Assembly: GCA_028456385.1 (NCBI GenBank)
Contig: JALNQF010000876.1
Coordinates: 1 to 11,957, forward strand
Direction of reading: 5' to 3'
DNA length: 11,957 bases
Source: Ophiosphaerella korrae
Lineage: Eukaryota > Ascomycota > Dothideomycetes > Pleosporales > Phaeosphaeriaceae
This document shows, one piece after another, positions 1 through 7,856 of this stretch. A program made the position numbers and the translations under genes. Position 1 is the first letter of the stretch; every line of letters begins with the position of its first letter. The notes beneath the pieces were generated by a model. That model saw nothing but the letters and a program-made list of their open reading frames with translations, did not search any database and was not told where the DNA came from.

Positions 1-714
1 ATATATAGCGCTGTGGAGATCTTGGTTAACTCACGGTCAAGACCAAGTGGTACACCTGCTAGACAGAAGATAACAGCACCAGATAGTAGTAATCGTGACA
101 ATTGGAAAGGCTAGAGAAAGTATGCAAGTTGGTACGGAAGTAGCGAGGAGGATGGGACCACTTGTATAGCTACCAGCCCCGCATGGGCTGCCGCTGCTTT
201 CCAAAAGCATAGCCAGTATTAGCAGCGAAGCCCGACCGGAGGCCGCCCGGACGGCTAACGGCACAGGTATACCAGAAACCCCCCCCCCCGGCGTCCCGGA
301 AAGTGTTGCATGTGCTTGGTCGATAAGCGGATACGCCACTATATATGCAGCGACCCCACGGCCTTGTATATACGGGCGGCTACAAGATAATACTGTCACT
401 ACTAATGGTGCACGAGGCGGCGCTGTATTTTGGGAAACGCGCAAGTTATTACTCGCTCCTCCTGCCCACCAATTCATCCGTCGGCTGTGACTCCCCCTTC
501 TTTATTTATAGACAGCCTACCTACCGATTCGTTCCGACGGCCGCGACTCCTCTTCTTTCTTCACGGACAGCCAATCGCCGGGTACGGGTACCGTTGGAAC
601 GCCGCTGGGGTGGACCTTGGCTGAAATCGGACGCGGTGGTGATTCAAGCTTCTGTTAAAGGCATATCTTTCTAGTTTGGTAGTGCCGCCTGTATGCGTGC
701 TCCCAGAAGTTAGC
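1..714. other. Left flank, no convincing gene
   Basis: No reading frame here has recognisable family motifs. The longest open frame, on the minus strand at 37-477, is compositionally odd, overlaps the C11 run at 279-289 and has no start or splice support, so it is treated as chance. TATA-like runs (for example around 339-348) are visible but have no gene to serve. The 3' remains of the Myb pseudogene may extend into about 600-714, but I cannot follow its frame there. Confidence 0.5.
279..289. repeat. Homopolymer run of 11 C
   Basis: Eleven consecutive C residues, directly visible. It is the second longest C run in the window after the terminal one, and a likely place for length errors. Confidence 0.9.
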
Positions 715-1560
715 CGACGGATGTAACTGAAAAATTGGAGCATTCGCACGCGCGCTCATCTCTTGTTCTCCAAGCTGCTAATGCATGGGACTCGGCTGAA
801 CGCTATGGAATTCCCATTTCGGTCGCCACTTTTCTGCTACATCTGGTCCTTGAAACTAATATATATTATTAGTATATATATGGAACAGCTCAAACAGATA
901 TGATAATTACCGACGAAGCTGTAGCATGTCACAATCAAATAGGATTCTACGTACCGAGCGTAAAGTCTGGCGAGCTTGTTCTTCTTTTCTTCATCCCAGA
1001 CGGCGCGCTTCTCCAGGTAGTTTTGGTAGCGCAGACGGCAAGAAATGGAGCTTCTCCCTGGCAGGCGTTTGGCGATGTCATCCCATTTCATGCCCTGGCC
1101 ACGTAATTCGATGGTTAGATTGCCCTCCTCTGGTGACCATTTGGACTGCTTTTTGGCTGGCGACTCCTCCGGTAGTGGTATTTGAGATGCGGTGCGTTTG
1201 AGCATTCGGGGGGACGGCGATCCGCTCGACCCCCGGCGGGCCTAGCTGGATGGCAGCGTCCACCGGGGGTCGAGAGTAGAGGGGTCGGAACTGTGGGGGT
1301 TGGCCTGGATCCCGATGCCGATGGAGCTCTGCAATGGCTGGAAGGACAGGCCCGCCCTGCATGGACGCAACGGAAGCCGGTTGGTGCGCTGAATAGGCAT
1401 GGTTGAGTGAAGTTCCATAGGCTGGCGTTGCTGCTATATTGGCGGGGGAAATGGTATCATACGCCTGGAGAGGGTGTGTACGTTGAAGCTACTGTTGTGT
1501 AGGTTGCCGTGGCGCCCGTGGATACAGAAGCTACCGAGGCGGAGCTCTTCTTGCTTGAGA
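715..1560 (-). pseudogene. Decayed Myb/SANT-domain gene
   Basis: Minus-strand remnant of a fungal Myb-like DNA-binding protein, probably nuclear when intact. From 1488 to about 1190 the frame is clean and rich in Pro, Gln and Ala, ending VERIAVPPNAQTHRI. A frameshift at about 1184-1187 (one TC unit apparently lost from a TCTCT tract) leads into SQIPLPEESPAKKQ and the Myb domain (KWSPEEG, GMKWDDIAKRLPGRS, CRLRYQNYLEKR, KKNKLARLYAR). A 99-nt AT-rich intron (856-954, GTACGT...TTAG, branch TACTAAT) joins CG to TTTCAAG, giving RFKDQM. The next codon is TAG (837-839), where I recall Trp in the family. Reading on needs two more one-base shifts (A run 830-833, C run 787-789) and passes TAGs at 803-805 and 778-780. 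A further TAG at 1489-1491 stands in a Gln-rich stretch. The 5' limit near 1560 and 3' limit near 715 are approximate. The family match is from memory of motifs, not a search. Confidence 0.75.
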
Positions 1561-2499
1561 GGCGGAACGTTCAACCTGAGACAATGATAGTCCATGAGAG
1601 TTTGATATCCACTAGCCGTTTAGGGTCAATGGGCAGTCGGGGTTGTCACCTGTGGGGACGGGGCCCGAAGCGGCGACAGGTCTCTCGGAGACTGGACTTC
1701 TGAGCCATATACGAGCAGGCTAATATCCATGATTGGCTGGGTGATCGGCCAGATGTCAAGGTAAAGGGCAAGGACAACAATCAATCACTCATTGGACGGG
1801 CGTAAGAACGTGCAGAAGGCAAACAGTTGCGACTGAGAGCCCCGGACTGAAGGACGCGCAGTATATATGCCAAGTTAGCTAATTGAACGGTCCAATTCGC
1901 TCCACATCGCCACGAACAAGGAGTTGGACATACTGTTCCGCGCTGAGTCGCAATGCTTTAACTCCGCATCTAGTCGGCTTTGTGCGCCATAACAAAAAGA
2001 AAATAGATCCGCTAACGGATACTGGCTGCATGGATATTAGTGGTGGCGGATGGTGGTTGACCAATCTTTGTCAATATGATAGCATCGCTCCCACATGGGC
2101 TACTCGCGGATCTGCGTGGTTCATCACGACCGAAGGGATCATACCATTTTGAATCAAAGGGATAAGCAGGGGGGGCGGGAGATGCTGGTTAAAGAACGTG
2201 GGCCCCAGTTCTGATGCTCCTAAGTCATGTGTGTGTGGCCAGACCAGCGCCCATGAGTGACGTGTGGGACATGCGGGGCCACGGGCGCAAGAACGTAGCT
2301 CCTCGCCATTGTCAACAGTGATGGCGTACGCCGCTTCGCAGGGCACTCTCTACAAGAGGTTTCAGTTAACGGCCAAGTACAGGAATAGAGATGGATTCAA
2401 CCGAGGTATTGAAATTTGGACCGAAAATTGAGACGGAATTACAGCGTGTACCGAGCTCTGGACATGTATAGGAAATAGATGGGAAATGGATAAGAAAAA
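1561..2499. other. Intergenic, nothing recognised
   Basis: Open frames of 60-90 codons occur on both strands (for example 1883-2152 + and 2071-2346 -), but they overlap each other, lack family motifs and are not extended by splice sites I could find. TATATATG at 1862-1869 could be a promoter element but has no clear gene. The 5' end of the Myb pseudogene probably lies in the left part, and the 3' untranslated region of the membrane protein gene in the right part. Confidence 0.5.
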
Positions 2500-3632
2500 T
2501 TATCTACGTCCCCAAAGGAATGAGAACTTTGACCTGCGTCCCCGAAGCTCCCGGACCCGCTGCGATACCGAATCGGCCAGATTTATATAATTCTGCGTAG
2601 GCTCGAATTTCTCCGCCCAAAACTCAATTTCTCGATAGACCCTCTCAATCTGCGCCGAGTGTGGGGGTTTCACTTCGCGTACAACCGTTCGTATCGAGAT
2701 GTCTCCGTTGTGTGCCCATATGTCGTGGATCTGCTCGAGATAGAGCATGAGGGCGTGCGCGTTCGATTTATCTTTGGTTGATATGGAAGCGAGCGAGCGT
2801 GCAAAATTTCCGCTAGGGATTGGCCACAGGGGAGGTGTTCCGTCATGGGTTGGCAGAGTTGATGTGGAACGAAGCCTGGCTCCTTTGTGTACGATGCGGA
2901 GGCCGACTACGGCCATATTCAATCCACATTGTAGAATATTAGCAGCCTGCTCGGGTTAGTACCAAGAATACTATCTTCAGCAATGACTTACTAAGAAGAA
3001 GACTTGGGCTTCAAGAAAAACAGCACATACTATACCAACCGCTGCGCCGAGACTTGCGACAACAAAAGAAACGAAGACTGGGATACGCACGCGCGGAACT
3101 GCGGACATGCTAAGCCGACGCCGTACCTGAAATTGGCCATAAAAGACTATGCCCACGAGAGAAAGTTGGGAGAGTACGGTTCCAACAGAGAAGATGATTG
3201 TAGCGGCGTCGTCGCTGCGCGAGCTTAGCCAGAAGCCAAACCCTCCGGTTTGGAGCATGATGACAGCAATCACAATAAGGGCAGTGACTGTGCGAAAACG
3301 TTCCAGGCGTTTGATAGGCCCATAGAGCTAACTTCTATTGGTTGGGCTCTTTAATGGGAGGGTCTGATACGAACCAGGCCACCTTGGCCGTTCAACCAGG
3401 TGAATGCCAGCAGAAGGCGGAGTGCAATAATTGGCTGAGGGCGTAGCAAGAAGTAAGTGGAAGAGGCAGCAACGACGACGGTGGCGATAACGAAGGCGTA
3501 AAATAGCAGGAGAGCGTTCACCAGCCGATTGTGTGAGGACCACGGATGGTAATGATGCGCATTCAGGAAAGTGAACGGACCGCTGATTGCCGCGACGACA
3601 ACAGCGGATACAGCGAAGGCGGTCGTATCCAT
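2500..3632 (-). CDS. Seven-segment membrane protein, family unknown
   Basis: Three-exon minus-strand model: exons 3632-3375, 3327-2992 and 2946-2500, giving 346 residues. Intron 2 (2947-2991) has a GTAAGT donor and TACTAAC branch point. Intron 1 (3328-3374) uses GTTCGT...TTAG; a 95-nt alternative (3288-3382) also keeps frame, so residues around 82-100 are uncertain. Hydrophobic segments lie near residues 4-24, 37-62, 66-80, 100-119, 128-152, 168-190 and 193-217, followed by a soluble tail of about 130 residues with charged stretches and a basic end (SKFSFLWGRR). Basic loops (KRLERFR at 92-98, QVRRR at 153-157, HKGARLR after segment 7) fall on one side, predicting an extracellular N-terminus and cytosolic C-terminus, as in seven-helix receptors. 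I do not recognise the family; an ordinary fungal integral membrane protein of unknown function is the safer reading. The start is the first Met of the open frame and the N-terminus is very short. No internal stops or frameshifts were seen. Confidence 0.72.
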
Positions 3633-4048
3633 AAGCGCCGCGAATGTGAATTCAAGTGAGAAGAGAGTTGATTGATTGATCTCTGTGTCTACCGCTGGCC
3701 CTGCGCTCCATCTATGTATCTGCGCTGCGGCGGTCTCGGCTGGGTCTCTCCTGGGTCTCTCTCGACGGCAGCGGGCCAGATCCTCAACACCCCTTCTGTT
3801 GAGGTGCTGGTTTCCTTGTTGTATCGGTTGTGCTGACGTAGTCCATCTCCTTGCATGTGAGAGATCCCCCGTTTGATTCCTTTGTTCGTGAGGGCCGAGG
3901 CTGCCATCTTTCCGTCGTCACGCTCGTGCGCCGAGCCAATCAGATGGCCGCACTAGCTCAGGTACACCCGGAATCTGTTGCTATCGCGCATCTGATCACG
4001 CATCTGATCGTGCACTCATCTGACAGAAGGAGGAGGGACGTAGAACGT
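3633..4048. promoter_or_regulatory. Probable divergent upstream region
   Basis: This stretch lies between the divergent starts of the membrane protein gene (-) and the decayed gene at 4049 (+), so it should hold their promoters. It contains pyrimidine-rich sequence around 3730-3770. The plus-strand frame of the downstream gene stays open back to about 3851, but residues before 4049 look non-coding. No clear TATA box was found. Confidence 0.4.
3782..3804. repeat. Short hairpin-capable inverted repeat
   Basis: CCTCAAC (3782-3788) and GTTGAGG (3798-3804) can form a perfect 7-bp stem with a 9-nt loop. It sits upstream of both flanking genes. A stem this short can arise by chance, and no function is claimed. 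Confidence 0.4.
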
Positions 4049-5253
4049 ATGCAGGTGACAAAGACGTGCAGAAGGCAACCGAAGGACGACGGCGGGCGCT
4101 ATCCCGCTACCTTATCCTATCCGCAACGCCCCAAAGAACCCATTTCCAAGACCTTGAAGAAGAGAAAGAGAGCAGACACAGACCAGGAGAATGCAGACAC
4201 ACACTGGGATTATTTCGTAAAGAATTTACCAAAGGCTGCGAATTGGCATGAGAAAGAGATGGAACTCGTGGGTAACGTCGAGAATTTCGAATCTCTCTTG
4301 CGTTCAATTGCGGGCGAGAACGGCAAACTCACAAACACCGCTGTGGAGAACGAGCCGTCAGGGAGAGACCTAGTTGCTATAGGTATCCAACTGGCGCAGT
4401 CCACCACGTCCTTTGCGGAAAAAGTGCGTTGCGAAACGGCGTTTTCACGCTTTCAACTCTTAGGAGTCTCTATTCTCAGACCGGAGGATTCCATGAGCGG
4501 GAGCATGGAGGGTTGGCAACGGACCTGCCGCAGGGTCTGGAAGAGGCCCGGAGTCACAAACGACATCGAAAGAGGCGGAGGGTATCGGCAAACGAACGCG
4601 CATCCGACATGGGACCTGGGCAACAGACGCATCCTACTGCAGGCGAGTCTGGGGTAGTCCAAGAAGAGTGCCAGGACGAGAATTTGCTTCTCAATAGTCC
4701 ACCTGCAGCGGGAATCAACCATCAAACTATCCTCATCGGCAGGCTTGGGAAGCCAACTTAATGTCTAAGGAGATGGTGAGTCTCGTTATCCTTATGCTAT
4801 ACCTTAGCTAAAAGAGATGAGCAGATGACTCAACTTCAATCTCCTCGCGCTCTAATCCCGTTCCAATCACCTGCAGGCCCTCGAAGGGCGTTATCACAAT
4901 TGGCGACTCAATCCTGGACCTGATGTTGTTGTTGTCGCCACCACAACGCAGGATACACTCCCTATACCCGCCCACCGCCACCTAAATCAGCCTGCCCTAC
5001 CTGACACCACATCAGAGACATTCCCTTGCATACCCGGTCCAATTACCCAACGGGCACATCCCTACAAGATGGGGCTCCCTTGCCTGGCATGGCTCAATCG
5101 ACGGAGACACCCAGCAAGAGCTGGTCATTGCTTCGGAAACTCATGAGCATGGTTTGCGACAGTGCTGGCAACGAGAATAGGCCTCTACAATTAGGAAATT
5201 ACATGGTGGTTGAAGAAGCAGATTCTGAATGGTGGCAAATGTGGGGGGTATAG
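4049..5253 (+). pseudogene. Decayed gene, unrecognised family
   Basis: Coding-like sequence that moves between frames. Frame 2 from Met 4049 carries a basic stretch (KKRKRADTDQENAD), then a charged region containing LVGNVENFESLLRSIAGENG and EKVRCETAFSRFQLL (to about 4460). Frame 1 follows with another basic cluster (SHKRHRKRRR) and DENLLLNSPPAAG to about 4710. Frame 3 continues with HRQAWEANLMSKEM to 4775. A donor GTGAGT at 4776 can be joined to an acceptor at 4876 (exon ALEGRYHNWRLNPGPD in frame 2) or to one at 4824 (frame 1, stopping at 4923). The frame-2 exon then appears to pass into frame 1 near 5050, reading LQDGAPLPGMAQSTETPS and ending EEADSEWWQMWGV at the 5253 stop. At least three frame changes have no splice sites, so I read it as a frameshifted pseudogene. 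The basic clusters could be nuclear localisation signals. Sequencing error or several small genes are alternatives. Confidence 0.45.
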
Positions 5254-6044
5254 ATTCACAAGACACTATTGCTGCTCGGTGACCAGAGTAATATCAGAGA
5301 CGTTAGTAACGAAGGGGACACTTGACAATTTCGTAACAGACGCCGGGGTGGATCACAACTAAGCCTGGCTCCAGCTCCGTCCGCTCTCGACTAGTTCCCC
5401 TTCTCCATGTTTCCAAGTATACTTTTGTCTCCAAGTATGCTTTTTTGCGCGGATTAGATCGTATCCAGGGTAATAGGATAGCGATATCTCCTTAGCCTAG
5501 TCTCGAGTTCTCTAGATTCAAGTAGGAATAGCGAGCCTACAGTTTTTTTAGCGGGTACACAATCGCCCTAGTAATTGCCCCTTTTATCGCTAGGTTCTAC
5601 AAGCACGTTAGTCTATAATTAGTAATTTAACAGCTTTTCTACATGCCTAATAGAAAACTCAGCGGCATTGGAGGCGGTGCTGGAGCGAGAGGCGCGAGCG
5701 CGAGCGGCTTTTTTTATAGCTTTGCTCTACAGAACGAGTTAGTGCAACGATGGCCAACAAAAGCAAGCTACAAAGCTTCAAAAACAGCAACTTACGATGG
5801 CCATGATGATAGTTACTGAAGAGTTTACGAGGCTGAGAAAACTCTGAATATACTGCGCTTGGCACCCGCGCACGAGCCCAAAACAAACAGAATCGCAGGT
5901 GAAGTTGTTTTCAACTGAGTTCAGATGACTACTACGAAACTCATTGAACGGCTCTGCTGCGCAGCTCACCTGGGGGGTGTGTCGCAAGTTAGAGCTCCGC
6001 TCCATGCGATTCAGGTAAGCCCGCAGCAGTAAGCGAGCCCACTG
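5254..6044. other. Non-coding, repeat-like stretch
   Basis: No supportable gene. The section around 5400-5650 is AT-richer, with T runs and many stops in all frames, resembling worn transposon sequence, but I found no terminal inverted repeats. Minus-strand frames at 5659-5886 and 5778-6077 overlap each other, show no family motifs and are treated as chance. Confidence 0.45.
5412..5444. repeat. Imperfect tandem repeat, 2 x 18 bp
   Basis: TCCAAGTATACTTTT at 5412 and TCCAAGTATGCTTTT at 5430 differ at one base and are spaced 18 bp apart. No function is suggested. Confidence 0.7.
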
Positions 6045-6052
6045 TATATAAG
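6045..6052 (+). promoter_or_regulatory. TATA box at edge of direct repeat
   Basis: TATATAAG is followed about 30-60 nt later by a pyrimidine-rich CAATCAATCATCATCTCCCA stretch typical of a fungal transcription start and 5' leader. No coding sequence follows at a normal distance: the next gene remnant is on the opposite strand. The box overlaps the left edge of the first 74-bp repeat copy. In the second copy (6939-7012) the bases before TAAG are different and the TATA is absent. Confidence 0.45.
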
Positions 6053-6122
6053 TAGCCCAGCTCAGATAGCTCTTCAATCAATCATCATCTCCCACTCATT
6101 CCTGAGCTCGCATCTCGCAACA
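6049..6122 (+). repeat. Direct repeat, copy 1 (74 bp)
   Basis: Matches 6939-7012 in the same orientation with 3 visible mismatches (6063, 6073 and 6117) and no gaps, a constant offset of 890 bp. Similarity ends abruptly on both sides. It flanks the transposase fragment. It resembles a core promoter plus 5' leader rather than a typical LTR: it does not begin with TG, and no primer-binding site was recognised after it. Confidence 0.9.
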
Positions 6123-6192
6123 GATTTCGCTTGAGCTAGCGCGCGATAAAGTGCTGGCTGAGTGGAGGGGAGCTTAACTAGATGGATTGTCA

Positions 6193-6495
6193 TTATCTAA
6201 GATACTCTGGATAGTACTTTTGCAGCTGCGGCACTAGAGCTAGCATGTGTAACCGATCGCAGCGAGCCATATATTGTCTTACAGTCTCCTCCTGCGCGGT
6301 GTTGAGACGTCTATTTGTAGCTGGGCGCAAGATTTTTGAGTCGACGCCTTTGAGTCGGCGCTCTAGTCGCTTGACTGGCACATTGTAATCGCGCGATAAC
6401 TGTGCAAAATTAGCTTTCTTTGACGCGTCTAAAGACGCTATGCAGAGCTCGATACGCTTCTCGACATGGCTGTAACTTTGGTATCGCGAAAACAT
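6193..6495 (-). pseudogene. Transposase N-terminus (psq/CENP-B type), truncated
   Basis: A 100-codon minus-strand frame from ATG 6495 to the stop at 6193. Residues about 10-50 have the helix-turn-helix layout of pogo/Fot-type transposases: a VEKRIELCIASLDASKKANF helix, then LSRDYNVPVKRLERRLKG, where this family usually has xxYNVPxxTLxRRLxG. The following NRRLNTAQEETVRQYMARCD matches the start of the second (CENP-B-like) DNA-binding helix set. The protein stops soon after (KYYPEYLR), so the second DNA-binding half is incomplete and the DDE catalytic domain is missing; intact relatives run to roughly 500 residues. The frame is open upstream to 6660, but that part is low-complexity and probably not coding. 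It lies between the two 74-bp direct repeats. A truncated transposon remnant is most likely; a small DNA-binding protein derived from one is possible. Confidence 0.65.
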
Positions 6496-6938
6496 TGCGG
6501 CGTGGCGAAAAAACGCGTGTGGGAGAAGAAAAGTTGATAAAATCGGTCGTTGAGCTATCTCTGTAGTGTGTTTGCCTGCGATTGCGACGATAACCGAAAT
6601 GACGCCTGTGTTAGTGTTGGCGCTGGCGTCGGCGTACGCGTTGGCGCTGGTGCGGCGCAAGATGGAGAGCGTTGAGATGGCGCTGGTGATGATGGGAGCT
6701 CGCTACAGTCGAGTTGGGTTAGCTGGTGGAGAGTTACGTTGAGGGGTGGATCTATAAGGTTATGATGGTTGGAGTTGTCTATGAGATGGAGGAGATTACG
6801 ACAAATTCTGGTACCAAACACGGCGAGTTTCTGTCTGCCAGATTCGGCAACTCCGACGCGCGCCACCAGTGGGTCCTCTGGCGCCTACCCGGGCCTACTA
6901 CCCAGCGAGGCACAATCTCAGCGGCACCAAACAGGGCC
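6496..6938. other. Rest of the segment between the direct repeats
   Basis: This lies upstream of the transposase fragment on the minus strand. It includes a low-complexity GC-rich stretch around 6605-6660 (repeated GTTGGCGCTGG-like units) that gives Ala/Thr/Pro-rich translations. No recognisable domain on either strand, and no terminal inverted repeat found. Confidence 0.4.
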
Positions 6939-7012
6939 TAAGTAGCCCAGCTTAGATAGCTCGTCAATCAATCATCATCTCCCACTCATTCCTGAGCTCG
7001 CATCTCACAACA
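6939..7012 (+). repeat. Direct repeat, copy 2 (74 bp)
   Basis: Second copy of 6049-6122, with 71 of 74 bases identical by eye. It lacks the TATA sequence that overlaps the left border of copy 1. The sequence after it (from 7013) does not resemble what follows copy 1. Confidence 0.9.
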
Positions 7013-7779
7013 CTATTCGGTATTTACTACTCTATACACTATATACAGGGGTCCTACCCAAGTCTAAAGCCTATTGTGATGATAGCAAGTCATTATCAGC
7101 TTTGCGCCAGCTATCGCACGTGAATTCATGCAAGACCGCTACCCTGGTCAGTACTTTTGATCAAACCAACTGCTTATTTTGGTTAGTACGAAACGACATC
7201 ATGCTAACATAATCATTGCCTTGTAATTTATTTATGATGACTGTAAGACTTGTGGCTGTGCCATCCTTTTGCTAAGCGCATAGGACATTATAAATTCCGA
7301 TTCGGGATTGGGAGCAGGGTCAAAGTTCCAAAAGGGCCTGGCGCTTGTTCAACCAACGCGTGCAGTCTTGACGTCGCAATCAGCTTTCCGCACAGCTATC
7401 GTACAACTTCGAGATCCGGTACAACACATGACCACATCTACCTTGATAATGTCCGTTGGAATAGCTGTGCACCATCGCATCACCCTCGAGCTCCGTAGAC
7501 CTGCCGTTAGTACCGCTGTTGACCGAGCGAAATAGATGCCCAAAGCCCACCACAACCAATCCATATATAGAACGAACAACAAAATTCGTGTTGACTGGAG
7601 GCTGAAATATGGCAGTTTACACGATATGACTCTAGTCGAAGGATTCAGGAAAAACAGACGAGGGGCAGGCTGCGCGAGGCTAGTGTCGGCAGCTACGCCG
7701 ACCGATGAGTCTGCGGCTGAGGGCAGGGCGCTGAACAATTAGACAGCGCCTAGACAGGCTGCACTCCGTAACTACGAAC
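7013..7779. other. Upstream region of the NLR gene
   Basis: No supportable gene. The minus-strand frame at 7349-7738 (129 codons) and the plus-strand frames inside it have no family motifs and overlap one another. The left part is AT-rich with stops in all frames. The right part should contain regulatory sequence for the NLR gene. Confidence 0.5.
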
Positions 7780-7786
7780 TATAAAA
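7780..7786 (+). promoter_or_regulatory. TATA box of the NLR gene
   Basis: TATAAAA lies 77 nt before the proposed ATG at 7857. A start site about 30 nt downstream would leave a short leader of roughly 40-45 nt, which fits ATG 7857 as the first usable start. Confidence 0.55.
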
Positions 7787-7856
7787 ACATTTTGTCTATT
7801 ACTAGAAGGTAAATCTGGAATAGCCGAATCACTCTATAACGACGTGAAAAAGCAGC

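Noticed and set aside
37..477. 146-codon minus-strand open frame
   Set aside because: No family motifs, includes the C11 run as a Gly-rich stretch, and no promoter or splice support; likely chance in GC-rich DNA.
5644..5820. Plus-strand ORF of 58 codons starting MPNRKLSGIG
   Set aside because: Gly/Ala/Ser-rich product from a GC-rich tract, no homologous motif, overlaps opposite-strand frames of equal weight.
6049..7012. LTR retrotransposon
   Set aside because: The repeats are only 74 bp, lack TG...CA ends, and no primer-binding site, polypurine tract, gag or pol sequence was seen.
7349..7738. 129-codon minus-strand open frame upstream of the NLR
   Set aside because: No motifs, low coding character, lies antisense in the NLR upstream region.
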